Positions 17,304 through 25,899 of a stretch of 64,000 nucleotides of DNA are shown here, piece after piece; positions within the stretch are counted from its first letter, which is position 1, and every line of letters begins with the position of its first letter. The stretch covers positions 1 to 64,000 of the forward strand of contig NZ_BANT01000022.1 of assembly GCF_000333015.1 (NCBI RefSeq), in the 5' to 3' direction. The notes beneath the pieces were generated by a model. The model searched no databases. It was not told the origin of the DNA and saw only the letters and a list, made by a program, of their open reading frames with translations. This DNA is from Gordonia hirsuta DSM 44140 = NBRC 16056. Lineage in GTDB: Bacteria; Actinomycetota; Actinomycetes; Mycobacteriales; Mycobacteriaceae. Position numbers and translations under genes: made by a program.

Positions 17304-18317
17304 GTGGATACCCACGCGCCCATCCCCTCAGTTCCCGGTGTGCCCGACAGCAAGGTCGTGCCGCCCCCGCCCTATGACCCCGGCCCGAACGCGGTCTGGC
17401 AGCCCCCGGCCGCCTATTCGAGTAGTCCCCGCCGGCATCCGTGGGAGATCCCCATGCTGGTGCTGATCGTGCTGCTGAGTCTGGGCGGCTATGCCGCGGT
17501 TCTGGCGCTGGTCGCGATCGGCGAGATCAGCGACTACTACCTGCTGGTACTGGCGCTGCCGTTGATCATCTTCTTCGCTCGCGGCCTGCTCTACGCTCAG
17601 TTGCGCGTCAGCGGTGTGCAGATGACCCCGACGCAGTTTCCCGACGGTTACCGGATGATGGTCGAGGCGGCCGCCCGGTACGGACTGCACTACGTGCCCG
17701 ACGCCTACGTGGTCAACGGGAACGGCGCGATCAACGCTTTCGCCTCCGGACACGGATTCCGTCGCTACATCGTCGTCTACTCCGACCTGTTCGAGGTCGG
17801 CGGCACCGCCCGCAGCCCGGAGGCACTGGAGTTCATCATCGGCCACGAGGTCGGGCATATCGCGGCCGGGCACACCTCGTACTGGCGGCAGCTACTGACC
17901 GGAACCCTGATGGCGGTGCCGATCCTGGGCACCACCCTGTCTCGCGCTCAGGAGTACACCGCCGACAACTACGGGTACTACACGCGTCCGGCCGGTGCTC
18001 CCCCGGCGATCGGGGTGCTGGCGGCCGGCAAGTACATGCTCACCGGTATCGACTTCGATCAGTTCGCCGACCGCGCCACCCAGGAGAAGGGGCTGTTCGT
18101 GACGCTGGTGAACCTGCTGGCCACGCACCCGGTGCTGACCTGGCGGGCCGCCGCACTGCGTGACCGGACCCGCTCGGGTTCGCTGTTCCGCCGGCCGCGG
18201 GCGGCCAAGCGCGGAGTCGGCAGCGGCAATGCGGTACCGATCCCGACGCCCCCGCCCCCGGCGGAACTGCCGGCCGGCAGCCTGCCCAACGGTCTGCAGC
18301 CCTCACCGAAGTTCTAG
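17304..18317 (+). CDS. M48 family membrane metalloprotease
   Basis: 337 residues. The N-terminal 45 residues are Pro-rich and cytoplasmic. Two hydrophobic segments (about 50-73 and 80-95) precede the peptidase domain, whose zinc site is HEVGH near residue 177, with the third ligand probably in the AQEYTADNYG block. This arrangement resembles HtpX/Ste24-like proteases that deal with damaged membrane proteins. The C-terminus is Pro-rich (PTPPPPAELP). The start is GTG at 17304, leaderless by prediction. Similar genes are known beside rpiB in Gordonia-type genomes only from memory; treat that as weak. Confidence 0.85.
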   Translation: MDTHAPIPSVPGVPDSKVVPPPPYDPGPNAVWQPPAAYSSSPRRHPWEIPMLVLIVLLSLGGYAAVLALVAIGEISDYYLLVLALPLIIFFARGLLYAQLRVSGVQMTPTQFPDGYRMMVEAAARYGLHYVPDAYVVNGNGAINAFASGHGFRRYIVVYSDLFEVGGTARSPEALEFIIGHEVGHIAAGHTSYWRQLLTGTLMAVPILGTTLSRAQEYTADNYGYYTRPAGAPPAIGVLAAGKYMLTGIDFDQFADRATQEKGLFVTLVNLLATHPVLTWRAAALRDRTRSGSLFRRPRAAKRGVGSGNAVPIPTPPPPAELPAGSLPNGLQPSPKF

Positions 18318-18365
18318 CCGCCCTGCACTCGGACAGCCCTGAGGGCCCAGAACGGGGCCTGCGTC

Positions 18366-18395
18366 GATCCGCCGGTGCTAGATCCGCCGGTGCTA
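18366..18395. repeat. 15-bp tandem duplication at the end of the DsbA-like gene
   Basis: GATCCGCCGGTGCTA occurs twice, perfectly (18366-18380, 18381-18395). The gene-proximal copy ends in the stop codon of the minus-strand gene (18393-18395). Confidence 0.92.
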
Positions 18396-19010
18396 AGAGA
18401 AGTCCGGCTCCTCGGTGCGGCTGCGCTTGAGTTCGAAGAAGTGCGGGAACCCGGCCAGCGCCACCGCACCGTCCCAGACCCGCCCGGCCTCCTCGCCGCG
18501 CGGGATCTTCGACAGCACCGGACCGAAGAAGGCCACCTCGTTGACGTGGATGGTCGGGGCGCCGACGTCGTCGCCGACCTTGTCCAGGCCGGCGTGATGG
18601 CTCCGGCGGATCTCCTCGTCGAACTCGGTGGAGTCGGCGGCCTGAGCCAGGTCGGCTTCCAGGCCCGCCGCGGCCAGCGCGTTGGCGATCATCGAATCGT
18701 GGTCTTCGTTGCCGTTGACGTGCCGTTCGGTCCCCATCGCGGTGTACAGCGGCGCCAGGACCTGGTCACCGTGCCGCGCGGCGGCGGCCGCCAGCACCCG
18801 GACCGGTTTGATCGCCCCGGTCAGCATCTCCCGGTAGTCCTCGGGGATGTCCCGCCCCTCGTTGAGGACGTGCAGGCTCATGATGTGAAAGGTCACGTCG
18901 ATGGGCCGGACGTTCTGCGCCTCCAGAATCCACCGCGAGGTGATCCAGCACCACGGGCACAGCGGGTCGAACCAAAAGTCCACACGATCACGATCAGCCA
19001 TGGCATCCAT
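18393..19010 (-). CDS. DsbA-like thioredoxin-fold oxidoreductase (Rv2466c-like)
   Basis: 205 residues, or 202 from ATG 19001. The CPWC active site lies at about 18-21 in FWFDPLCPWCWITSRW, and the C-terminal half carries GAPTIHVNEVAFFGPVLSKIPRG, which I remember as near-identical in Mtb Rv2466c. That protein is a mycothiol-dependent disulphide/nitro-reductase that activates some drugs and helps against oxidative stress. No signal peptide, so cytoplasmic. Divergent from pepN with about 85 bp between starts. A 15-bp duplication covers its stop codon. Confidence 0.9.
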   Translation of the reverse strand: MDAMADRDRVDFWFDPLCPWCWITSRWILEAQNVRPIDVTFHIMSLHVLNEGRDIPEDYREMLTGAIKPVRVLAAAAARHGDQVLAPLYTAMGTERHVNGNEDHDSMIANALAAAGLEADLAQAADSTEFDEEIRRSHHAGLDKVGDDVGAPTIHVNEVAFFGPVLSKIPRGEEAGRVWDGAVALAGFPHFFELKRSRTEEPDFS

Positions 19011-19080
19011 TCAAGCACTCTCGCGGCCGGACCGCCGCAGCCCGTCGCCCGGTGCGCCGCGGCGACCGCTCCGGCGCGAT

Positions 19081-19086
19081 TACAGT
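19081..19086 (+). promoter_or_regulatory. -10 box of pepN (leaderless)
   Basis: TACAGT ends 7 nt before the GTG start at 19094. Confidence 0.55.
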
Positions 19087-19093
19087 CGAACCT

Positions 19094-21679
19094 GTGACTG
19101 CACCGAACCTGACTGCACCGAACCTGACTCGTGCGGCCGCCGCCGAGCGCGCCGACACCATCTCCGTCCAGAACTATCGGATCGGCCTGGACCTGACCGC
19201 GGGCCCGCAGACCTTCTCCTCCCACACGGTGGTGACCTTCACCGCCCGCCCCGGTTCGTCGACCGTTATCGACCTGATCGCGCCCCGGCTGCATTCGGCC
19301 AATCTCAACGGCACCGACCTGGACGTCTCCGGCTACGACCCGGCGACCGGCCTGGTTCTGCCCGACCTGGCCGAGCAGAACGTGTTGTCGGTGGTCGCCG
19401 ACTGCGCCTACTCCAACACCGGGGAGGGGCTGCACCGCTTCGTCGATCCCGCCGACGGGCAGGTGTATCTGTATTCGCAGTTCGAGACCGCCGATGCCAA
19501 ACGCATGTTCGCCTGCTTCGACCAGCCGGATCTGAAGGCCACCTACACGCTGACGGTCACCGCGCCCGCCGACTGGGAAGTGATCTCCAACGCCGCCGTC
19601 GTCGCCGTCGCCGAGGTCGACGGGGGCCTGCGGCGCACCTTCGGGACCACCGAGGTGATGAGCACCTACCTGGTAGCACTGATCGCCGGTCCCTACGCCA
19701 AGTGGACCGACGAATACACCGACGAATACGGCTCCATTCCCCTGGGCCTGTACTGCCGGGCCTCCCTCGCCGAACACATGGACGCCCAGCGCCTGTTCAC
19801 CGAGACCAAACAGGGCTTCGGCTTCTATCACCGCACGTTCGGTATCCCCTACGCCTTCGGCAAGTACGACCAGCTGTTCGTGCCCGAATTCAACGCCGGG
19901 GCGATGGAGAACGCCGGGGCGGTCACCTTCCTGGAGGACTACGTCTTCCGGTCCCGGGTGACCCGCTACCTGTACGAGCGCCGCGCCGAGACCCTGCTGC
20001 ACGAGATGGCCCACATGTGGTTCGGGGACCTGGTCACCATGACCTGGTGGGACGATCTGTGGCTCAACGAATCGTTCGCGACCTTCGCCTCGGTGCTGGC
20101 GCAGGTGGAGGCCACCGAATACACCAACGCCTGGACCACCTTCGCCAATGTCGAGAAATCCTGGGCCTACCGGCAGGATCAGCTGCCCTCGACCCATCCG
20201 ATCGCCGCCGACATCCCCGATGTGGCCGCCGTGGAGGTCAACTTCGACGGCATCACCTACGCCAAGGGCGCCTCGGTGCTCAAACAGCTGGTGGCCTACG
20301 TGGGGCTGGAGCCGTTCCTGACCGGCCTGCGCGAATACTTCGACCGGCACCGGTTCGCCAACGCGACCTTCGCCGATCTGGTCGGCGCCCTGGAGCGTGC
20401 GTCCGGCCGCGATCTGTCAGAGTGGGGTGATCAGTGGCTCAAGACCACCGGAATCAACACTCTGACGCCCGAGTTCACCGTCGACGACGACGGCCGGTTC
20501 ACCTCCTTCGCCGTTCTGCAGGACGGTGCCCGGCCCGGTGCCGGCGAAACCCGGGTGCACCGGCTGCGCATCGGGATCTACGACGACGATCCGGCCGGTG
20601 CGCTGGTCCGCCGCCACGTGACCGAACTGGACGTCGACGGCCCGCGCACCGAGGTCCCCGAACTGATCGGCGTGGAGCGCGGGCGGCTGATCCTGCTCAA
20701 CGACGACGACCTCACCTACGCCTCGGTGCGGCTGGACGAGCAGTCGCTGGCCACCGCGACCAACCGGCTGGCCGATATCGCCGACCCCATGCCGCGCACC
20801 CTGGTGTGGTCGGCCGCCTGGGAGATGACGCGGCAGGCCGAGATGCGGGCCCGCGACTTCGTGGCGCTGGTCGCCGCGGGGATCGGCGCCGAGACCGAGG
20901 TCGGTGTGGTCCAGCGGGTGCTGCTGCAGGCGGCCACCGCGATCGAGTCCTACGCCGATCCCGCCTGGGCGGTCACCGGGCGCCGCGAGTTCGCCGATCG
21001 TCTTGCCGAACTGGCCCGGTCGGCCGCGCCCGGCTCGGATCATCAGCTGGCTTTCGTCACCGCACTGCTGAACGGGGTGCTCAACGACGATCAGGTCCCA
21101 ATGTGCCGGGCGCTGCTCGACGGCACCGATCCCGCCGAACTCGGACTGCCGGGGCTGACCGTGGACGCCGAACTCCGGTGGAAGCTGATCAAGGCACTGG
21201 CCACCGTCGGCGCGATCGATCCCGATGCCGCGGCCACCCCGGTGATCGACGCCGAAGCCGCGCGGGACAACACCGCCGCCGGTGTCCGCCACGCCGCAGC
21301 CGCCCGGGCTGCGCGCCCGCTGGCGGCAGCCAAGACCTCCGCCTGGACCACCGCCTTCGACGACGACTCGGTACCCAACGTGACGGTGCGGTCGATGGTG
21401 GAGGGTATTCACCGCCCGGGCCAGGCTCACCTGCTGGCTCCCCTGACCGACCGCTACTTCGCCGCGGTGCGTGCACTGTGGGATCGCCGCTCCAGCGAAG
21501 TGGCCCAGACCGTCGTGGTCGGGCTGTATCCGTCCTGGGAGATCAGCGAGGCCGGGCTCGCCGCCGCCGATGCCTTCCTGGCCTCCGGCGATGTGCCGGC
21601 GCCGCTGGCCCGGCTGATCGTCGAGGGCCGGGCCGGGGTGCAGCGCGCCCTGGCCGCCCGCGCGTTCGACGCGAGCTGA
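19094..21679 (+). CDS. pepN: Aminopeptidase N
   Basis: 861 residues, M1 metallopeptidase that removes N-terminal residues from peptides in the cytoplasm. The exopeptidase motif GAMENAGAV and the zinc site HEMAHMWFGD are present; the third ligand Glu is in WLNESFA. The ERAP1-like C-domain follows. The start is GTG 19094, because a -10 box sits 7 nt upstream and family members begin just before this point; a longer frame from 19052 is open but would read through the promoter. Residues 2-11 are TAPNL twice, encoded by a perfect 15-bp tandem repeat (19097-19126). A strong terminator follows. Confidence 0.96.
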   Translation: MTAPNLTAPNLTRAAAAERADTISVQNYRIGLDLTAGPQTFSSHTVVTFTARPGSSTVIDLIAPRLHSANLNGTDLDVSGYDPATGLVLPDLAEQNVLSVVADCAYSNTGEGLHRFVDPADGQVYLYSQFETADAKRMFACFDQPDLKATYTLTVTAPADWEVISNAAVVAVAEVDGGLRRTFGTTEVMSTYLVALIAGPYAKWTDEYTDEYGSIPLGLYCRASLAEHMDAQRLFTETKQGFGFYHRTFGIPYAFGKYDQLFVPEFNAGAMENAGAVTFLEDYVFRSRVTRYLYERRAETLLHEMAHMWFGDLVTMTWWDDLWLNESFATFASVLAQVEATEYTNAWTTFANVEKSWAYRQDQLPSTHPIAADIPDVAAVEVNFDGITYAKGASVLKQLVAYVGLEPFLTGLREYFDRHRFANATFADLVGALERASGRDLSEWGDQWLKTTGINTLTPEFTVDDDGRFTSFAVLQDGARPGAGETRVHRLRIGIYDDDPAGALVRRHVTELDVDGPRTEVPELIGVERGRLILLNDDDLTYASVRLDEQSLATATNRLADIADPMPRTLVWSAAWEMTRQAEMRARDFVALVAAGIGAETEVGVVQRVLLQAATAIESYADPAWAVTGRREFADRLAELARSAAPGSDHQLAFVTALLNGVLNDDQVPMCRALLDGTDPAELGLPGLTVDAELRWKLIKALATVGAIDPDAAATPVIDAEAARDNTAAGVRHAAAARAARPLAAAKTSAWTTAFDDDSVPNVTVRSMVEGIHRPGQAHLLAPLTDRYFAAVRALWDRRSSEVAQTVVVGLYPSWEISEAGLAAADAFLASGDVPAPLARLIVEGRAGVQRALAARAFDAS
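19097..19126 (+). repeat. 15-bp tandem duplication in the first codons of pepN
   Basis: ACTGCACCGAACCTG occurs twice, perfectly, encoding TAPNL-TAPNL directly after the start codon. In-frame, so it lengthens the N-terminus by five residues. Confidence 0.92.
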
Positions 21680-21692
21680 GGGACGCCGACAG

Positions 21693-21724
21693 CGAAGGGC
21701 CCCGCCGATCGGCGGGGCCCTTCG
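21693..21724. terminator. Bidirectional terminator after pepN
   Basis: A perfect 32-bp palindrome (centre 21708/21709) between convergent pepN and the DUF5130 gene: CGAAGGGCCCCGCCGA and its complement. Confidence 0.9.
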
Positions 21725-21755
21725 TGGTTCTGCTGTGCGCTGGCTGTCGGGGTCG

Positions 21756-22256
21756 TTACGGACGTGCGACCGCGGTGGCCATCACGCGCAGTGCGGCCAC
21801 CAGCCCGTCGATCAGCTGGTTGCTGCGGAAGGCCGGAACGGCCGCTTTGACGCCGAGTTCGGCGACGCGGTCGTTCACCCGGCCGGCCACCTCGGAGCCG
21901 GAGACCACGACGATGTCGCGGGTGTTCGGCGAGACGGCGATCAGCGCGGCGTAGGCCGGCTCCGGGCAGCGCGCCAGGATGGCCCGTGCGTCGGCGGTCA
22001 CGTCCTCGCCCAGGTCACCGATGAAGGTCGAGAAGCGCACCTCGGCCAGGTTGCTGGCGTCGCGCAGCGCGTCGTCGAGCATCACCAGTTCGTCGCGGGA
22101 GAACGGCGGCGTGTCGAAGGTCGCGCCCGGGAAGAGCGCAGCCGAGATCCGGCCGCTGGACGTGACGGCCGCGCCCAGGGGCAGGCCTTCGTCGTTGTAG
22201 GCACCGATCAGATCGATGACCCCGGAATTCTGCGGGGCGATGTCACCACTTGCCAC
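21756..22256 (-). CDS. DUF5130 / TPM-fold protein, probable respiratory supercomplex factor (PRSAF1-like)
   Basis: 166 residues from GTG 22256 (VASGDIAPQNSG). A soluble alpha/beta protein with LFPGATFDTPPF, RDELVMLDDALRDAS and a long DIVVVSGSEVAGRVND segment, fitting the TPM/DUF5130 type. In mycobacteria the gene at this position, between pepN and a small one-helix protein, was found by cryo-EM as a protein attached to the bcc-aa3 respiratory supercomplex; I recall it as PRSAF1, but the exact locus name is from memory. Its start overlaps the stop of the upstream one-helix gene by 14 nt (GTGGCAAGTGGTGA), so the two are translationally coupled. That coupling supports a shared complex. Confidence 0.65.
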   Translation of the reverse strand: MASGDIAPQNSGVIDLIGAYNDEGLPLGAAVTSSGRISAALFPGATFDTPPFSRDELVMLDDALRDASNLAEVRFSTFIGDLGEDVTADARAILARCPEPAYAALIAVSPNTRDIVVVSGSEVAGRVNDRVAELGVKAAVPAFRSNQLIDGLVAALRVMATAVARP

Positions 22257-22491
22257 TTGCGTATCCTCCCTCGAGGTCAGACGGCTGGAACGGGCGAGGC
22301 AGTGCCATCGGCTCGATCTCGGTCGCACTGTACAGGGCGGGCGCGCGGGTCCACTCCTGATCCAAGGTGTATGCCGGCACCTTCGGGCGCTTCATGCCCG
22401 AAGAGAACAGCATCGATACGACGCTAGCGGCGAGGGCGATCAAGGCGAGGACGATCACCGTCATACCGATCGGTACGATGTAGCTTTCCAC
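22243..22491 (-). CDS. ctaJ: Single-helix membrane protein, probable cytochrome aa3 oxidase subunit CtaJ
   Basis: 82 residues. One transmembrane helix at about 7-30 (PIGMTVIVLALIALAASVVSMLF), then a basic patch and a soluble tail with TLDQEWTRAPALYSATEIEP. The start is GTG at 22491, with AAAGG upstream. Size, topology and location next to the DUF5130 gene fit the small CtaJ subunit described in the mycobacterial bcc-aa3 supercomplex; the symbol is inferred from context and memory, not from a search. It could instead be an unrelated small membrane protein. Confidence 0.6.
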   Translation of the reverse strand: MESYIVPIGMTVIVLALIALAASVVSMLFSSGMKRPKVPAYTLDQEWTRAPALYSATEIEPMALPRPFQPSDLEGGYASGKW

Positions 22492-22640
22492 AGTCAGCCT
22501 TTCGACGAGCGCCTCGAAGTCCGCGGCGCGTTCGCTGTCTAATTTAACCCACCGCGGCCGCCCGTGTACGCAGAGGGCCTACAGCGCGTCGTAGACGACT
22601 GCCGACCACGGCAAACGGACGCCGGTCGCGGGCGATGGGC

Positions 22641-22646
22641 CACAAT
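22641..22646 (+). promoter_or_regulatory. -10 box of glbO (leaderless)
   Basis: CACAAT ends 6 nt before GTG 22653. It keeps the A and final T of the -10 consensus but starts with C, so it is weaker than the others. Confidence 0.4.
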
Positions 22647-22652
22647 GGAGTC

Positions 22653-23036
22653 GTGAGCACTTTCTACGAAGAGGTAGGCGGCGAGCAGACCTTCCGCGCG
22701 ATCACCGAGCGTTTCTACGCCGAGGTCGCCCAGGACGAGCTCCTGCTGCCGATGTATCCCGAAGCCGATCTGACCGGCGCCACCCGCCGCCTGCGCATGT
22801 TCCTGGAGCAGTACTGGGGCGGACCGAGCACGTATTCGGACGAACGCGGACATCCGCGGCTGCGGATGCGGCACATCCCGTACACGATCGGGCCGGCCGA
22901 ACGCGATGCCTGGCTCCGGTGCATGGACGTGGCGGTCGAATCGATTCCCGCCGAGGTCCTCGACGACGACCACCGCGCCCAGCTGCTCGACTACCTGCGC
23001 AGAGCCGCGTACTCGCTCGTCAACAGCCCGGTGTGA
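22653..23036 (+). CDS. glbO: Truncated haemoglobin, group II
   Basis: 127 residues, the size of Mtb GlbO. It binds haem and O2 and is linked to respiration or peroxide chemistry. FLEQYWGGP, the haem-pocket stretch [10 protein letters not shown] (proximal His) and RDAWLRCM (Trp at G8) are the family marks. The start is GTG 22653 ([10 protein letters not shown]), chosen over a GTG/ATG six codons upstream because of the -10 box spacing and family length. The next gene on the same strand, 24 bp away, is the alpha-glucosidase. The nearby divergent genes are probable oxidase subunits. Confidence 0.95.
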   Translation: MSTFYEEVGGEQTFRAITERFYAEVAQDELLLPMYPEADLTGATRRLRMFLEQYWGGPSTYSDERGHPRLRMRHIPYTIGPAERDAWLRCMDVAVESIPAEVLDDDHRAQLLDYLRRAAYSLVNSPV

Positions 23037-23060
23037 CTGCTGTTATGAAACAATACCGGC

Positions 23061-24698
23061 GTGAGTGCTGATTCGTACCCGGTCGTGACCGGCGCCCCCG
23101 AATGGTGGCGCAACGCGGTCGTCTACCAGATCTATCCGCGGTCGTTCTCCGACCTGAACGGTGACGGCATCGGCGATCTGGCCGGTGTGATCGACAAGCT
23201 GGGCTACCTGGAACTACTCGGCGTCGACGCCATCTGGCTCTCGCCGGTGATGCGGTCGCCGATGGCCGACCACGGCTACGACGTCTCCGACCCCCGCGAC
23301 ATCGATCCGGTCTTCGGTGATCTGGCGACCTTCGATCTGCTGATCGACGAGGCCCACGCCCGCGACATCCGGGTCACCATGGACCTGGTCCCCAACCACA
23401 CCAGCGACCAGCACGCCTGGTTCGCCGCGGCGCTGGGCGCCGGCCCCGGTTCCCCCGAACGCGAGCGCTACATCTTCCGGCCCGGCCGCGGCGAGAACGG
23501 CGAACTGCCGCCCAACAACTGGCCGTCGGTCTTCGGCGGTCCCGCGTGGAGCCGCGTGCGCGAGGCCGACGGCGCATTGGGCGAGTGGTACCTGCACCTG
23601 TTCGCCCCCTCGCAACCGGATCTGAACTGGAACAATCCCGAGGTGATGGCGGACCTGGAGACCACCATGCGGTTCTGGCTCGACCGCGGGGTCGACGGCT
23701 TCCGCATCGATGTGGCGCACGGTATGGCCAAAGCCGACGGGCTGCCCGATATGACCGAAGAGGCGGTGGTCCTCAAACACACCGACGACGATCCACGCTT
23801 CAACAACGACGCCGTCCACGAGATCCACCGCCGCATCCGCGCGGTGATGGATCAGTATCCGGGTACCGCCAACGTCGGCGAGGTGTGGGTCGATGCGAGC
23901 GAGGAGTTCGGCAAGTACGTGCGGCCCGACGAGCTGCACCTGGGTTTCAACTTCCGGCTGGCCACCGTCGACTTCGAGGTCGGCCAGATCCGCGAGGCGA
24001 TCGACGAGTCGCTGGCCGCGGTGCACGCGGTCGGGGCCACGCCCACCTGGACGCTGTCTAACCATGACGTCGACCGCGAGGTGAGCCGCTACGCTCCCCC
24101 GCTGCCCGAGGGCCTCGACGATCCCGGCCAGGCCGCCGATCGCGCCCTCGGTATCGGGATCGCCCGGGCCCGGGCGATGGCGCTGGTCGAACTGGCGCTG
24201 CCGGGCACCGTCTTCCTCTATCAGGGTGCCGAACTGGGGCTGCCCAACGTCGATCTGCCCGACGAGGCACTCACCGACCCGGTGTGGGAACGCTCCGGGC
24301 GCACCGTCCGCGGCCGCGACGGCTGCCGCGTCCCGCTGCCGTGGGAGGGCGAGGAGCCCCCGTACGGGTTCAGCAGCAACTCCGACACCTGGTTGCCGAT
24401 GCCCGACGACTGGGACCGGTTCACCGTCGAAGCCCAGCTGGAGGACATCTACTCCACCGTGTCGCTGTACCGCCAGGCCATCGAATTGCGGTATGCGCGA
24501 CCGGAGTTCAGCGGCGACCGCGTCGACTGGTACGGCGCACCCGACGGCTGCCTGGCCTTCCGTCGTCCCGGCGGCCTGATCTGCGCGCTGAACACCACCG
24601 CCGCACCGGTACCGTTCCCGCACGGCCAGATTCTGCTGGTCAGTCTGCCGTTGGTCGACGGTATGCTCGCCCCCAACTCGGCGGCCTGGCTGATCTGA
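23061..24698 (+). CDS. aglA: GH13 alpha-glucosidase
   Basis: 545 residues. It hydrolyses terminal alpha-1,4- or 1,6-linked glucose from oligosaccharides or trehalose-like substrates; exact specificity cannot be told. The four GH13 regions are visible: DLVPNHTS, GFRIDVAHG (nucleophile Asp), VGEVWV (acid/base Glu) and LSNHDVDRE (transition-state Asp). No signal peptide, so intracellular. The start is GTG 23061. It follows glbO as in Mtb (aglA, Rv2471). The downstream neighbour converges. Confidence 0.93.
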   Translation: MSADSYPVVTGAPEWWRNAVVYQIYPRSFSDLNGDGIGDLAGVIDKLGYLELLGVDAIWLSPVMRSPMADHGYDVSDPRDIDPVFGDLATFDLLIDEAHARDIRVTMDLVPNHTSDQHAWFAAALGAGPGSPERERYIFRPGRGENGELPPNNWPSVFGGPAWSRVREADGALGEWYLHLFAPSQPDLNWNNPEVMADLETTMRFWLDRGVDGFRIDVAHGMAKADGLPDMTEEAVVLKHTDDDPRFNNDAVHEIHRRIRAVMDQYPGTANVGEVWVDASEEFGKYVRPDELHLGFNFRLATVDFEVGQIREAIDESLAAVHAVGATPTWTLSNHDVDREVSRYAPPLPEGLDDPGQAADRALGIGIARARAMALVELALPGTVFLYQGAELGLPNVDLPDEALTDPVWERSGRTVRGRDGCRVPLPWEGEEPPYGFSSNSDTWLPMPDDWDRFTVEAQLEDIYSTVSLYRQAIELRYARPEFSGDRVDWYGAPDGCLAFRRPGGLICALNTTAAPVPFPHGQILLVSLPLVDGMLAPNSAAWLI

Positions 24699-24734
24699 CC
24701 GGTCCTCGCCCACCGGCAGGCGCAAGCGCGTCCC

Positions 24735-24751
24735 GGCCCGCTGCCCGGGCC
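24735..24751. terminator. Weak hairpin between convergent genes
   Basis: GGCCCG and CGGGCC pair around a 5-nt loop in the 58-bp gap after the alpha-glucosidase. Short, with no U-run; a weak candidate. Confidence 0.3.
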
Positions 24752-24756
24752 GCGGG

Positions 24757-25428
24757 CTACAGGACCGCGACCCCCAGGGCGGCGCTGCGCTGATAGACCG
24801 AACCGAAACGGGCATCGACCCGGATCCACGCCGGGGACACCCGCACCCGGATCGGTTCGGCGGCGGCGATGGCCTCCAGCGGAGAGTCCTGGCTGATCTC
24901 GTGCCCGGAGGCATCGCGGACGAAGCCCATCGAGGTCAGCGCGAACACCGCGCGCATGGTGATACCGGCGTTCTTGTCGCCGCCGCTGACGGTCAGCACC
25001 TCCTGATCCAGCAACGACGACGCCGGCCCCAGGGCGCCGGATTCCTCGCGGGCGACGCGACTTCCCTTGCGGGCCAACGCGATCAGTTCGCGCGCGGGGA
25101 CATCGTCCAGGTGCAGGTAACCATCGGGGCCCGGCAGCGCGCCGCGCCAGGCCGCCGGCAGTGCGAAGCCGAGGGACACCGGCTCGGCACCGGCTTCCAG
25201 GGAGGCGGCCATCGCCGCGGCATCGGCGATCACATCGGTGGGCTCGACCGTCCCGAACACCGATCGGGTGGCCAGCACATCGAAGCCGGTGCGCACCCAC
25301 AGACCCACCCGGCCGTCGTCGCGCTGTTTGAGCCGCAGAACTCCCGAGTCGTCGACCCGGGCGGCGCGGGCGACGAAGGCGGCGGCATCGCCGCGGTCGG
25401 AATCGGCGGCCGGATGCAGGGTGTTCAT
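24757..25428 (-). CDS. Conserved hypothetical protein (Rv2474c-like)
   Basis: 223 residues, soluble, no signal peptide and no motif I can assign. Recurrent features are an N-terminal acidic region, LKQRDDGRVGLWVRTGFDVLATR and a C-terminal WIRVDARFGSVYQR. By position, after the thioesterase and gdh, it matches Mtb Rv2474c. Its ATG overlaps the thioesterase stop by 4 nt (25425-25428), so it is translated from the gdh-thioesterase transcript or at least coupled to the thioesterase. Confidence 0.8.
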   Translation of the reverse strand: MNTLHPAADSDRGDAAAFVARAARVDDSGVLRLKQRDDGRVGLWVRTGFDVLATRSVFGTVEPTDVIADAAAMAASLEAGAEPVSLGFALPAAWRGALPGPDGYLHLDDVPARELIALARKGSRVAREESGALGPASSLLDQEVLTVSGGDKNAGITMRAVFALTSMGFVRDASGHEISQDSPLEAIAAAEPIRVRVSPAWIRVDARFGSVYQRSAALGVAVL

Positions 25429-25898
25429 CGGCCTGTGCTTTCGCGCAGGAACGACTGCAGGTATTCCTTCTCCGCCGCCGGCATCCGGCGGGGCCGCTGC
25501 GTGTCGATGTCGAAGGAGACCAGCTGGGTGCTGGCCACCACCGCCGGCCGGCTGTCTGGATCGGCGCCGTAGGGGCGGACCTCGTAGCCGACGGTGAAGT
25601 CGACCGCACGCACCCGTTCGGTGAACATGGTGACTGCGATCGGCGACTCATCGTGCCGGATCTGGCCCTGGTATTTCACATGCAGATCGGCGACCAGACA
25701 GCCTTTCCGCATCGCGTGCGTCGGTTTGTCCTTGTAGAACAGCCACGGGATGCGGGCCTCTTCCAGCAACGTCACCATCCGGGCGTGGTTGATGTGCGCG
25801 AAGACGTCCATATCCGACCAGCGCACCGGCACCTGCACCACATAGCCGGCGGGAGTCCGGTGGCCTGCATCTTCGAACAGTCGTCGATTCTCAGTCAC
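25425..25898 (-). CDS. Acyl-CoA thioesterase, hot-dog fold
   Basis: 157 residues from GTG 25898. The hot-dog motif is VRWSDMDVFAHINHARMVTLLEEARIPWL: the WSDMD aspartate and HINHARM histidine are the usual 4-hydroxybenzoyl-CoA-thioesterase-type site. It would hydrolyse acyl-CoA esters; the chain length is unknown. Its start lies one base after the gdh stop (25900-25902) and its end overlaps the next gene by 4 nt, forming a tight operon gdh-thioesterase-Rv2474c-like. A longer open frame upstream overlaps gdh and lacks support. Confidence 0.9.
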   Translation of the reverse strand: MTENRRLFEDAGHRTPAGYVVQVPVRWSDMDVFAHINHARMVTLLEEARIPWLFYKDKPTHAMRKGCLVADLHVKYQGQIRHDESPIAVTMFTERVRAVDFTVGYEVRPYGADPDSRPAVVASTQLVSFDIDTQRPRRMPAAEKEYLQSFLRESTGR

Positions 25899-25899
25899 A

